DNA of 64,000 bases from Verrucomicrobiales bacterium (GTDB lineage: Bacteria > Verrucomicrobiota > Verrucomicrobiia > Limisphaerales > J093), in assembly GCA_015075445.1 (NCBI GenBank), contig JABTUJ010000026.1:62001-126000 (forward strand). Reading direction: 5' to 3'. The translations under genes were made by a program, and so were the position numbers. Below the pieces are notes generated by a model, which was not told where the DNA came from, searched no databases, and was given only the letters and a program-made list of their open reading frames with translations. Positions 54,701 to 62,267 of the stretch are shown one piece after another; the stretch's first letter is position 1; the number at the start of each line of letters is the position of its first letter.

Positions 54701-57640
54701 CGGACTCTCCACCAACCGGCCCACCGCCATCTGCGGCAGCGGCACCCGCGTGAACTTCTGCTCGACCTCGCACGGCGCCCCATACGCGTCCTGGGAGAGG
54801 TAATACCCCAGCCGCAAACTCGCCTGGCTCGCCGTCGCGTCCCGCACCGGCACGATGAAGTTCTGTTCCAGCCCCAGCGGCACCCGATCCGGGTAGCGGA
54901 AGTTCGGAACGACATCATCCCCTCCCACCAACACCAAATACCGCAGACCGGGATTGAGCTGCCGGAAACGCTCGACCACCTCCCGGATCAGTCCCGCCAC
55001 CACGTTCTTGGCAAACACACAGTCGTAGTGGGCATCCGCCAGCTCATTCGCCTGCCGGATCGCCGTGTCCTGATCCAGCTCCACCACCACGCCGTGAATC
55101 TCCGGCCGCGCCACAAACGCCGCCAGACGCGTGCGCAGCAAGGCCACGTCCGCCGCCCAGGCATCCGCCGTCGCCGGGTCCTCGGGCCGGCTCAACCGGG
55201 CAAAATCGGTGAGAACCAGCGTCGTGTAGCCGGCGTCCGGACCCGCCGTCGCCACGGTGTCACTCGCCGGGAGCGTGCTCACGTCCAGCGCACCGCAGTC
55301 CCCGGGCACCAAGTACAGGTCCAGCCGGAACGGCTGCTCCGGAGCGAACGCCCCCTCCCGCCCGCGCACGCACACGTAGAAATCACCCGTGCCCCCCCAG
55401 GTGTTCATGAAAATGCCTTCGTTGGCCAGGCCATCGAACGCCGACACCGCCACCAGGCTCCGCGTCTGCGCGCCGGAATACGCCGCCGGCGAAAATGCCA
55501 CCGGCGCCTCTGCCGGACCGCTGTAGGCCGCGGGACTGTACGCCGCCGGGGCAAAGGCGTCCTCGCTGTACGCCGCCGGGCTGTACGCTGCCGGACTGTA
55601 CGCTGCCGGACTATACGCCGCCGGACTGTACGCTGCCGGACTGTACGCTGCCGGGCTGTACGCCGCGGGACTGTACGCCGCCGGGCTGTAGGCCGCCGGG
55701 CTGTAGGCCACCGGCGCATACGCTTCCCCGCTGTACGCCGCCGGACTGTAGGCGGCCGGCGCGTAGCGCGTGCTCAAACTGGCCAGATCGTCCAGCGCCA
55801 GGTCCCCGCCAACCATGGCTTCATACGCCTCCTGGATGTCCTGGAAAACGAACAGATCGTAGTCCCGCGGCAGCTCGCTCAGGATGATGAACAGCTCGCT
55901 CTCGGGCTGGATCTGGAACTTGAACCAACGCCCCTCCCCGCTCGCCCCCAAGGCCTGATGAATCGACGCCCGCCACACCCCCTCGGCGTCCGGCTCCCAA
56001 CCCAGCTCGCAGGCCGTCGGCCACACGGTGTTGTCCGCACAGCCCACCAGCACCAGCAACTCGTTCTCGACCCACCCCTGCGCGCCGTTCTCGACCCGCA
56101 CCGTGATCCGAGCCACCCCCGAGACGCCCGGCAGGGGCGTCAGTTGGAGTGTCCGGTTGTTCCCCTCCCCCCCCAGCACCAGGCCCTCCGCCGGAAGGAG
56201 CCCGGGGTTCGCCGACCGCACCGTGACCTTCAAATCCGTCGCCGGCCGCTGGATGTTGCCGATCGTGAACGGCACGGCGCCACCCCCCGTCTGAGTCGCG
56301 CGATTCTGACGCACCTGCAACCGCCCGCCCAGATGGTCCGCTACTGCCAGGTCCGGACGCCGATCCCCATTCAGATCGCCCAGCGCCACCGCCAAAGGCC
56401 CGTCCCCCGCCGCGAAACGCCCCCGCGACACCAACTCCAACTGGCCCGGCTGGCTCCGGTTGCCCAACAGCACCAGGCTCCCTCGCCCGAAATGCGCCAC
56501 CGCCACCTCCGGAAACCCGTCCCCATCCATCTCCGCCACCGCCACCGCCCGCGCGCCCGGTTCCGTCTCGAACCATCGCGGACTCGCGAGCGTCGCGGGC
56601 TGCGTCGCACTGAATGCGCCCACATAGGCCGTGTTGCGCCATACCCATACCCCGCCGAGCGCCGGCACGGCCGCCACCACATCCGGTTTGCCATCCCGGT
56701 CCAGGTCCGCCACCGCCAACTCGGCCGGCGCCGCCGTCAGCGGCAGGTGCACCCCCGCCGCATCGAATGACACGCTGCCCGGCGCCCCCGTGTTGCGTAG
56801 AAAACTCAGCCCGGCCGGAGCCTCGTGCCACACCACCAGATCCGGCCGCCCGTCACCATCCAAGTCCCCCACCGCCACCCGGCGGGGGTCCAGCGCCACT
56901 TCGAACTCGACCTTCCCCGCAAACGACAGCGCCCCGCTCGTGCTCGTGTTCCGGTACACCGCCACGCGACCGTCGCTGGCGTTTACCACCACCAGATCCA
57001 CCCGGCCATCCCCGTCCCAATCCCCCACGGCAACGTCCGTCGAGAGACCGGTCGTCCCGACAAAGCCATTCGGCAACACAAGCGGACTCTCGAACCGCAG
57101 GACCCCCGGCTCGCTGGTGTTCCGGAATACCCACACCACCCCCTCCGCCGCCGGGTTAATCACCACGTCCACCCGGCCGTCGCCATCCAGATCCGCCACT
57201 GCCAGACTCGGCAGCGTCGTCGCCGGCCCAAGGGCTTCCAGCGCAGCGAAGGTCGTACTGCGCAACTCGCCCCCTTCTAGCGTCAGGTTGCGGACGACAC
57301 CAAAGGCCGATCCACCCACGTTCGCCGCCACCACATCCCGTCGGCCGTCCCCGTCCACATCGGCCAACCGCAGCGCGGTGGGTTGACCCGCCGGCGGCCC
57401 CAGAGTGGCCGGAGCCGACAGAATCAGGTTCAGCTCCGGAGGATCGGGGAACAGCACCATGGGTTCACCCGGCCCGGCCTCAGCTCGGGCCAGCGCGATA
57501 CCCGCCGCCGCCACAAGCCCGACCCAGCCCGGCCACGCACGTCGCCACCACGTGCCGCGGCGTCCGCGTGAGCTGGCAAGGTACGGATGCGACCGCGCCG
57601 GGTGAGGATGACTCCGGTCCGGGAGACTGTTTGGCGTCAT
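51791..57640 (-). CDS. Giant secreted FG-GAP / AAYSP-repeat / gingipain-like (C25) protein
   Basis: 1949 residues from ATG 57640, signal segment WPGWVGLVAAAGIALARAEA. Residues about 70-500 hold FG-GAP/VCBS repeats (LADVDGDGRRDVVAANVGGS, VGDWDGDGRVDLVVVNASDG). A calcium-type prepeptidase module follows (WFKFQIQPESELFIILSELP), then (AAYSP)n at about 624-720. A caspase-like clan CD domain of the Peptidase_C25 type follows: LRYLVLVGGDDVVPNFRYPD, LLFLAGHFNDGG (His near 1078), HSVIFGAGCHVGYNT (Cys near 1115). Further beta modules extend to the C-terminus, ending FTYTIADGQGNTATGTVDVI and VLTVAGIPGLEYTIQAKASL. Both dyad residues are present, so proteolysis is plausible but unproven. ATG 57640 was chosen; the open frame upstream crosses 39-bp repeats. 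Confidence 0.87.
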   Translation of the reverse strand: MTPNSLPDRSHPHPARSHPYLASSRGRRGTWWRRAWPGWVGLVAAAGIALARAEAGPGEPMVLFPDPPELNLILSAPATLGPPAGQPTALRLADVDGDGRRDVVAANVGGSAFGVVRNLTLEGGELRSTTFAALEALGPATTLPSLAVADLDGDGRVDVVINPAAEGVVWVFRNTSEPGVLRFESPLVLPNGFVGTTGLSTDVAVGDWDGDGRVDLVVVNASDGRVAVYRNTSTSGALSFAGKVEFEVALDPRRVAVGDLDGDGRPDLVVWHEAPAGLSFLRNTGAPGSVSFDAAGVHLPLTAAPAELAVADLDRDGKPDVVAAVPALGGVWVWRNTAYVGAFSATQPATLASPRWFETEPGARAVAVAEMDGDGFPEVAVAHFGRGSLVLLGNRSQPGQLELVSRGRFAAGDGPLAVALGDLNGDRRPDLAVADHLGGRLQVRQNRATQTGGGAVPFTIGNIQRPATDLKVTVRSANPGLLPAEGLVLGGEGNNRTLQLTPLPGVSGVARITVRVENGAQGWVENELLVLVGCADNTVWPTACELGWEPDAEGVWRASIHQALGASGEGRWFKFQIQPESELFIILSELPRDYDLFVFQDIQEAYEAMVGGDLALDDLASLSTRYAPAAYSPAAYSGEAYAPVAYSPAAYSPAAYSPAAYSPAAYSPAAYSPAAYSPAAYSPAAYSPAAYSEDAFAPAAYSPAAYSGPAEAPVAFSPAAYSGAQTRSLVAVSAFDGLANEGIFMNTWGGTGDFYVCVRGREGAFAPEQPFRLDLYLVPGDCGALDVSTLPASDTVATAGPDAGYTTLVLTDFARLSRPEDPATADAWAADVALLRTRLAAFVARPEIHGVVVELDQDTAIRQANELADAHYDCVFAKNVVAGLIREVVERFRQLNPGLRYLVLVGGDDVVPNFRYPDRVPLGLEQNFIVPVRDATASQASLRLGYYLSQDAYGAPCEVEQKFTRVPLPQMAVGRLVESPADILGLLEAYEELEAGELPLPRSSLVTGYEFLADAARAVAAELRAGIGEGAGQVHDTLIAPEHVSPLADPETTENWSAAELAQVLFGRRHDLLFLAGHFNDGGAVAADYVSQLTARQVAESDMTFQHSVIFGAGCHVGYNTVDRHAVPQVTQDPDWAQAFVRKRAILVGGMGYQYGDTEFLEYSERLYLNFAQQLRAGPPGSAVTLGEALVKAKRQYFNETDELRGLHEKVVLQVALFGLPMLKLQLPGKRPPEAGLEAIVSTLNEYPSEDPGDPGFAPTAGAVLGLRWADVTVDAGPLAVETRSLRHYPEEDPANPVEVFATYLRGPQGNASHPAEPVLPRVVKDVTAPLPGVVLRGVGFRGGAYADEAGVRPLTGAPATEFRGAVVAFESAVFHPVQPWAVNYFDSLCNGAGGVTRLSVFPAQYRTDLQAPETGTRRAFSEVRFRLFYSGDVATYTDALGANPDTPALADAPTIVEVLDEVVGGVVKVSGRVVGNPAAGIQEVWVTYTAESGPWRGRWQALDLVQDPAQSSLWRGTLPLEGGTAPAAVRYVVHAVNGVGLVTMQANRGGFFTPGAAQVPALATELTLDGFPLSGAYGDTAVLSAVLRSAGGAVTGQPVRFGLGSQQALALTDADGRATVRLPLRGLPAVYALQVGFAGAPGLAPASASTRFEILRQATRIELVDQTTERPNLNVTARLLDSRARQLAEKSVFFVLTDREGIVRVARAVITDFAGQAPLGIVPLEAGTYTLRAFFNQRVPLPGEVSPVPRELVGTLQLDPRYLSAEQRGEFTFALVAAPATIFRQAGRLAKAHVPALLAASQGLAGSLALVSVQEAEPEGAQASVEETGDWILYEPPAGRDVPGRFTYTIADGQGNTATGTVDVILLPADSQPTLNIVAIVASPGSATVLTVAGIPGLEYTIQAKASLEAAVPWTTLGRVMAGANGLFQFTDTDAPNHGVRYYRAVGP
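55473..55770 (-). repeat. In-frame 15-bp repeat coding for AAYSP
   Basis: Some 18 copies of a 15-base unit within the C25 gene. Core reads (AAYSP), with edge variants AAYSG, AYAPV, AAYSE, DAFAP. Period exactly five residues. Synonymous changes between copies are mostly third-position. Confidence 0.85.
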
Positions 57641-57891
57641 AGCAGGGTGGCGGGCATGACACAGCCCCCAGGATGGCATCAGGCTTCCACCGCCGTTTCC
57701 GGTCAGCCGGCGAATACTCGCCCTGCCGAACCTACCTTCCCGATCCCCTTCCATCGGAGCTTCAACCCGCGAATGGTGGAAACCATTAACTGGATTCCTC
57801 AGCACGTCAATCGAAGAAATGCACCGAATAACCCGCAGCAGTCGTCCTCCCTCCATGAACCGGAATGCCGAAGGGCGAATGAAGGATCGAG

Positions 57892-58175
57892 CTTTGAACT
57901 CCCCTTGAGCTTTGAATCTTGAACTTGCAGCTTTGAACTTCCCTTGTGCTTTGAATCTTGACCTTGGACCCTTGAACTTCCCTTGTGCTTTGAATCTTGA
58001 CCTTGGACCTTTGAGCTTCCCTTGAGCTTTGAATCTTGACCTTGGACCTTTGAACTTCCCTTGAGCTTTGAATTCTGACCTTGGACCTTTGAACTTCCCT
58101 TGGGCTTTGAATCTTGACCTTGGACCTTTGAGCTTCCCTTGAGCTTTGAACTTTGAACTTGGAGTTTTAAGCTTG
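57892..58175. repeat. 39-bp tandem repeat built of heptamer-like words
   Basis: TTTGAACTTCCCTTGAGCTT plus TGAATCTTGACCTTGGACC recurs about seven times between the C25 gene and the potassium channel gene. Words such as CTTTGAA, TCTTGACC and TTGGACC differ by a base or two, suggesting growth from a 7-base seed. On the minus strand it keeps an open frame reading KFKAQGKLKGPRSRFKAQG, rejected as coding. The rest of 57641-58215 shows no gene. Confidence 0.85.
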
Positions 58176-58215
58176 CGTTCGCCGTTCGCGCCTCGCCCTC
58201 GAAACCCAGCAGCGC

Positions 58216-59907
58216 TCAGCCCGGACCGTAGGCCGCGAGAAACCGCTCCTCGTCCTCGACCGTCCCGATCAAGATCACCTCCGCCCCGGCCACCAGCCGC
58301 GTACCCGGTCCCGGGTTGATCAGCAATCCCTCCGCCGTCCGCGCCGCCACGACGCTGCAGCCGGTGGTTGAGCGAATGGCGCTGTCGGCGACGGTCTTCC
58401 CCCCCAACGCTTCCGGGATCCGGAACGGGAAGACGCTCAGCCCCTCCGCCAACATCAGCACGTGGGCCCGGCGCAGCGCGTTGAAGATCGCGTTCGCCCC
58501 CATCGACGCGTACGACATCACAAAATCCGCCCCCGCCCGATGCAGCGTGGACACGTTCCGCTCGAGCGTGGCCCGGCTGATGATCTGGACGTCGGGACGC
58601 AGCCGGCGCACCAGGATGGTGAGATAGACGTTGGTGTCGTCCGAGTTGGTCGTGATGATCACCGCCGGGGCCTCGCGGATCCCGGCCTGTTCGAGCGTCT
58701 CGATGGCGGCCGCGTCCCCCCGCACCACCTTGCCGGACGTGGCCTCCGCCAAAGGCTCGCGCTCGATGATCACAAACGGCAGGTCCCGCCGGGCCAGGGC
58801 CTGCCCGGTGGCACACCCCACCCGCCCGCCGCCCACGATCAACACCGGCGAGGCCGCCCCGTGGTAGATGCAGAAGAACTCGTTGAAATGGTCCAGTTGT
58901 TGGCGCGAGCCCGCCAGAACCATCACCGTGCTCGGCCCCAGCACCGTGTCCGCCTGCGCGCTCCGAAACCGGCCTCGCTCCCACACGCCCACCACCGTGA
59001 CCTCAAACAACTCCCGCAGCCGGCTCTCCGCCAGGGTCTTCCCCAGCAACGGCGTCCCCGCCGCTGTCGCCTCTGCGATGAACAACTCCTCGAACCGCCC
59101 GATGATGTGCGCCCGGGCATCCCCACCCAGCGTCCGGTGCGCCAGCGAACGCCCCAGCATCTCGTGCAGTTGCAGGACCCGCGAACTCCCGGCCAGCTTC
59201 AGAATGTCCTCCGCCGCATCCGAGTCGGCGGTCGTCAGAATCGGGATGTCCGGCGCGATCTCCCGCACCGTGAACGCCACGTTCGTGTTGCTGATGTTGC
59301 TGCCCGTCGCGCTGACCAATGCCGCCTGCGTCACACGCACTTTCTCGTACGTGACCGGATCATCCGGCGCGCCGACCACCACCTGGTACCCTTCGTCGTG
59401 CAGGGCGAGCGCCTGGGCCAGGTCCGGCACCAGCAGGACGTAGGGCTGCCCGTACTGGTTGAGCTTCCGGATCAACGCACTCGTCACCGGCCCCCCGTGC
59501 GTCAGAATCGCGTGCCCGCGCGTCTCGGCCGGCAGCTCCCGCGGCGCCCGCGCCTCCGACTGGGCCCGCATCCAAGGCGCGTAGAAGAACTCGATGAACG
59601 TGAACGGCAGCAGCACCAGCAGCGAAAGCATCCCGGACAGCAGCACCACAACCGAGAACGCCCGCCCCAGATCCGACTCGAAGGTGATGTCGCCAAACCC
59701 CAGCGTGGACATCACCGTGAGCGTCCAGTACACCCCGGTCAGCCAGGAATGCTCCCGGTTCTCCCACTGCATCAGCCAGTGGAACATCAGGCTGTACGCC
59801 ACCACCAGCCCTGCGAACACCAGCAGGTACTTGAACAACAGCGTGACGTTGCGCTTCCCCGCCCGGCTCTGCAGGTAGCGCACCAGATGCGGCACATATG
59901 TCTTCAT
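58216..59907 (-). CDS. Potassium channel protein with TrkA/RCK domains
   Basis: 563 residues from ATG 59907. Membrane part: FKYLLVFAGLVVAYSLMFHW, pore helix plus filter VYWTLTVMSTLGFGDITFES (TLGFGD selectivity filter), then FSVVVLLSGMLSLLVLLPFT. Two TrkA-N type Rossmann domains follow (AILTHGGPVTSALIRKLNQY, modified glycine loop; PVLIVGGGRVGCATGQALAR, full GxGxxG-like loop), each with TrkA-C-like ends (VTVVGVWERG; GAEVILIGTVEDEERFLAAY). It is a ligand-gated potassium channel of the inner membrane. The first RCK has a less perfect nucleotide loop. Start at MKTYVPHLVRYLQS rather than 59964. Confidence 0.9.
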   Translation of the reverse strand: MKTYVPHLVRYLQSRAGKRNVTLLFKYLLVFAGLVVAYSLMFHWLMQWENREHSWLTGVYWTLTVMSTLGFGDITFESDLGRAFSVVVLLSGMLSLLVLLPFTFIEFFYAPWMRAQSEARAPRELPAETRGHAILTHGGPVTSALIRKLNQYGQPYVLLVPDLAQALALHDEGYQVVVGAPDDPVTYEKVRVTQAALVSATGSNISNTNVAFTVREIAPDIPILTTADSDAAEDILKLAGSSRVLQLHEMLGRSLAHRTLGGDARAHIIGRFEELFIAEATAAGTPLLGKTLAESRLRELFEVTVVGVWERGRFRSAQADTVLGPSTVMVLAGSRQQLDHFNEFFCIYHGAASPVLIVGGGRVGCATGQALARRDLPFVIIEREPLAEATSGKVVRGDAAAIETLEQAGIREAPAVIITTNSDDTNVYLTILVRRLRPDVQIISRATLERNVSTLHRAGADFVMSYASMGANAIFNALRRAHVLMLAEGLSVFPFRIPEALGGKTVADSAIRSTTGCSVVAARTAEGLLINPGPGTRLVAGAEVILIGTVEDEERFLAAYGPG

Positions 59908-60016
59908 CGATCGGCCCAAGACACCACCAGCCGCACCGTAGGCCACGCGCCCCCTCGCCCGCAAGCCGCTTGCCCGCTCGCCCGGCCCGGCCCTGGCGGA
60001 TCCGGCTCTGCTCCCG

Positions 60017-60047
60017 GCAATGCAGAATGCAGAATGCAGAATGCAGA
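60017..60047. repeat. 7-bp tandem repeat (GCAGAAT)n
   Basis: Four copies of GCAGAAT in a row. Confidence 0.9.
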
Positions 60048-60104
60048 AGAGCAGTCTACCCGTGTCGGTTCATGGCTGCTGAGCAGGTCCGAAAGGAACA
60101 GGCC

Positions 60105-60266
60105 CCTTCCCTTCGCCCTTCCCCCTTCGCCCTTCCCCCTTCGCCCTTCGCCCTTCCCCCTTCGAACTTCGAACTTCGAACTTCGAACTTCGAACTTCGC
60201 CCTTCGCCCTTCGCCCTTCGAACTTCGCCCTTCGAACTTCGTACTTCGACTTTCGCCCTTCCCCCT
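60105..60266. repeat. 7-bp tandem repeats (TTCGCCC)n and (TTCGAAC)n
   Basis: About twenty heptamers of types TTCGCCC, TTCCCCC and TTCGAAC run up to the stop codon of the integrase remnant. Related heptamers make up the array at 57892-58175. The minus-strand frame (SSKFEVRSSK type) is not called. Confidence 0.9.
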
Positions 60267-60419
60267 TCACCCATCCAACGGGCTCCGCACCCCGATGCCC
60301 GGCTTCGTCATCACGTGCGTGTAGATCATCGTCGTGTCCAGCCGCGCGTGCCCCAGCAACTCCTGCACCGTCCGGATGTCCGTCCCCGCCTCCAGCAGGT
60401 GCGTCGCGAAGCTGTGACG
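60267..60419 (-). pseudogene. Integron integrase (IntI-type tyrosine recombinase), C-terminal remnant
   Basis: Fifty codons plus stop: RHSFATHLLEAGTDIRTVQE, LLGHARLDTTMIYTHVMTKP, GIGVRSPLDG. It contains the second catalytic Arg (RH), the LGH histidine and the nucleophile Tyr (MIYTH). The ending GVRSPLD and DIRTVQELLGH match integron integrases rather than XerC/D. No start, no N-terminal domain, no first catalytic Arg: inactive. The fragment begins exactly at the palindrome at 60414-60447. Confidence 0.8.
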
Positions 60420-60447
60420 ATTATGCCGAGCTCGGCATAATCGTCAC
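60414..60447. repeat. Perfect 34-bp palindrome at the recombinase junction
   Basis: The left arm is GTGACGATTATGCCGAG and the right arm is its exact reverse complement CTCGGCATAATCGTCAC, with no loop. The outer GTCAC belongs to the RH codons of both flanking recombinase fragments; the core ATTATGCCGAG/CTCGGCATAAT belongs to neither reading. Imperfect symmetry goes on for about 35 bases each side because both fragments encode RHSFATHLLEAG. Confidence 0.95.
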
Positions 60448-60636
60448 TCCTTTGCGACCCACCTGCTGGAAGCCGGCGTCGAGCTCACCGTCGTCCAGCA
60501 TCTGCTGGGCCACAGCCGGCTGTCCAGCACCACCACCTACCTCCACGTGCGCCAGGAGCGCCTGGCCCAGCTCCAGGGTCCGCTCCAGCAACTGAACCTG
60601 CCGCCGGCACCGTCGCCCGCGACCGTCCTGGCCTGA
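60442..60636 (+). pseudogene. Tyrosine recombinase of IS91-type element, C-terminal remnant
   Basis: Sixty-four codons plus stop: RHSFATHLLEAGVELTVVQH, LLGHSRLSSTTTYLHVRQER, LAQLQGPLQQLNLPPAPSPA, then TVLA. Catalytic Arg, LGH and Tyr (TTYLH) are present, the N-terminal two thirds absent. Recombinases with this tail are commonly encoded just upstream of IS91 transposases, here 15 bases before the transposase ATG. It starts at the same homologous codon (Arg-His) as the integrase remnant on the other side of the palindrome. Confidence 0.8.
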
Positions 60637-60651
60637 ACCGGAGCTGGGCCG

Positions 60652-61863
60652 ATGGCCAGCGCCCTGATCCCGTCACCGACCCTGGCGCAGGTGCTCGCCG
60701 CCGCCTGGGCCCGACCCGACACCTGGCCGTCCTTGTCGCCGGCCCAGGGGCGCGTGCTCCACACGCTGCGGCTCTGTCGCACCCCCGCCCTGGGCGGGCA
60801 TCAGTACCGCTGCACCGCCTGTGGCCGCGAGCACTTCGTGCCCCATTCCTGCGGCAACCGCCATTGTCCCCAATGCCAGGGCGCGGCCGCAGCGGCCTGG
60901 CTGGAAGCCCAGGAGGCCCTCCTGCTCCCCGTCCCCTACTTCCACCTGGTCTTCACCCTCCCGCACGGACTCAACCCCTTGATCCGCCAGAACCGGCGCA
61001 CGCTCTACACCCTGCTCTTCAACGCCGCCAGCCAGACCCTGCTCACCTTCGGGCAGAACCGCTTCGACGCCCGGATTGGGATCACCGCCATCCTGCACAC
61101 CTGGGGCCAGAACCTCATGGACCATTACCATCTCCACTGCCTGGTCACCGGCGGGGGCTGGCAGGCGGAGCGCGAACGCTGGGTGAGCGCCTCGGCGCGG
61201 TTCCTCTTCCCAGTGAAAGCGCTGGCCACGGTTTTCCAAGCCAAGTACTTGGTCGGCCTGCAACGGCTCTTCCAGCGGGGTGAGCTCGAGTTTCACGGCG
61301 AGCTGCAAGCCTGGGCGACGCCCGCCGCCTTCGCCGCGCAGGTGCGGGAACTCACGCGCAAGCCCTGGGTCGTGTACGCCAAGCGCCCCTTCGCCGGACC
61401 CGACCAGGTGCTCCGGTATGTCGGGCGCTACACGCATCGTGTGGCGTTGAGCCCCCGCCGCCTGCTGCGCTTGGACCCGGACGCGGGCACGGTAAGCTTC
61501 GACTACAAGGACTACGCCGACGGCGGCCGCCACCGGACCATGACGTTGAGGCTCGAAGAGTTTGTGCGCCGCTTCGCCCTGCACCTCCTGCCAGAACGGT
61601 TCACCAAGATCCGCCACTACGGCCTGCTGGCCAACCGCGGCCGCCAAGAGCGCCTGGCGCGGGTGCAGGCGCTCCTGGCCCCGGCCCCGGCGACGGCCGT
61701 CACGACGCCCACCCTGTTGCCGACGCGGCCGACACCCTCGACCGGTCTCGGGGACCCGGACTCCGGACTGCGCTGCCCGTACTGTGGCGCCAGCGCCTTG
61801 GTGCTGGTGGCCCTTGTGCCCCGCCCCGGGCGACGCCACCCCCCGTTCGACGACACCTCATGA
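60652..61863 (+). CDS. IS91 family (HUH, Y2_Tnp-type) transposase
   Basis: 403 residues, apparently intact. N-terminal zinc-binding domain with paired cysteines (HQYRCTACGREHFVPHSCGN then RHCPQCQ), then the Y2_Tnp-type domain: VPYFHLVFTLPHGLNPLIRQ, HUH-like motif in DHYHLHCLVTGGGW, PFAGPDQVLRYVGRYTHRVA with the candidate catalytic Tyr, and VSFDYKDYADGGRHRTMTLR. A second Cys pair (LRCPYCGASAL) is near the C-terminus. These enzymes move DNA by rolling-circle replication and can mobilise adjacent sequence by one-ended transposition. Preceded by a GGAGCTGGG ribosome-binding region and the recombinase remnant. Confidence 0.93.
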   Translation: MASALIPSPTLAQVLAAAWARPDTWPSLSPAQGRVLHTLRLCRTPALGGHQYRCTACGREHFVPHSCGNRHCPQCQGAAAAAWLEAQEALLLPVPYFHLVFTLPHGLNPLIRQNRRTLYTLLFNAASQTLLTFGQNRFDARIGITAILHTWGQNLMDHYHLHCLVTGGGWQAERERWVSASARFLFPVKALATVFQAKYLVGLQRLFQRGELEFHGELQAWATPAAFAAQVRELTRKPWVVYAKRPFAGPDQVLRYVGRYTHRVALSPRRLLRLDPDAGTVSFDYKDYADGGRHRTMTLRLEEFVRRFALHLLPERFTKIRHYGLLANRGRQERLARVQALLAPAPATAVTTPTLLPTRPTPSTGLGDPDSGLRCPYCGASALVLVALVPRPGRRHPPFDDTS

Positions 61864-62132
61864 ACGCGCGCCCCACCCGAGACGCCATGGCTGGCCCACG
61901 GACCTCCGGACCTCCCGGACGAGGGGAGGTCCACGGCGTCGTGGTCCCGTTCTCCCGGTTTCAGGCCTTCCCGCCGCCACCGGACCAGGCCCGGTTCACC
62001 CACCGACCTCCGGTCCCGGCGCCGCGACGCCCCCGGGCCACGATCCGCTGCGCCCGGCCAGCTCGCCGGATCACCCTCACGCCCAACTTCCGGCTTCCCC
62101 AAGCGGGGCCGCTCGGCTACTTTCCCCTGTAG
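61860..62132 (+). CDS. Small Pro/Arg-rich open frame overlapping the transposase stop (doubtful)
   Basis: 90 codons whose ATG overlaps the transposase stop (ATGA). No domain; composition (PPPPDQARF, PVPAPRRPRA) is what GC-rich noncoding DNA gives. Listed only because the four-base overlap is a usual mark of coupling and the frame ends with the element tail. Confidence 0.2.
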   Translation: MNARPTRDAMAGPRTSGPPGRGEVHGVVVPFSRFQAFPPPPDQARFTHRPPVPAPRRPRATIRCARPARRITLTPNFRLPQAGPLGYFPL

Positions 62133-62158
62133 TCGTTGGCCAGCAGAACCGCGGCTCA

Positions 62159-62255
62159 GTTCAACAACAATGTATCCGTCCCGGCGGGCAGCACGTTACG
62201 ACGCCATGCGGAGTCCAGCACCCCGCCGGGACGGATACATTGCTTACTGTTAGGC
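62159..62255 (+). other. Integron attC site 1
   Basis: 97 bp. Left box GTTCAAC (RYYYAAC) and right box GTTAGGC (GTTRRRY) enclose perfectly paired 21-base arms: CAATGTATCCGTCCCGGCGG plus G on the left, its reverse complement on the right. AA versus AGTAAG spacers lie between boxes and arms. This is the canonical attC fold; cleavage would be between G and TTAGGC. It ends 12 bases before the first cassette gene. Confidence 0.75.
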
Positions 62256-62267
62256 GACGTGACACGT

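Larger units (their letters stand above)
60420..62130 (+). mobile_element. IS91-family element (approximate limits)
   Basis: Includes the tyrosine recombinase fragment, the HUH transposase and about 270 bases of tail with several small hairpins (for example CCCCAAGCGGGG near 62097). IS91 elements have no terminal inverted repeats, so the ends cannot be fixed from this copy; the left end is set at the palindrome core, the right end before attC1. Confidence 0.5.

Noticed and set aside
53699..56770. Plus-strand open frame opposite the C25 giant, rich in His/Arg
   Set aside because: Antisense shadow with no recognisable domain; the AAYSP tract gives its repetitive reading.
57896..58200. N-terminal extension of the C25 protein into KFKAQGK repeats
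   Set aside because: Would place the signal peptide hundreds of residues inside; DNA is an intergenic 39-bp repeat.
60414..60447. Palindrome considered as a simple transcription terminator between convergent genes
   Set aside because: The flanking fragments run away from it, not toward it, and it shares bases with both reading frames.
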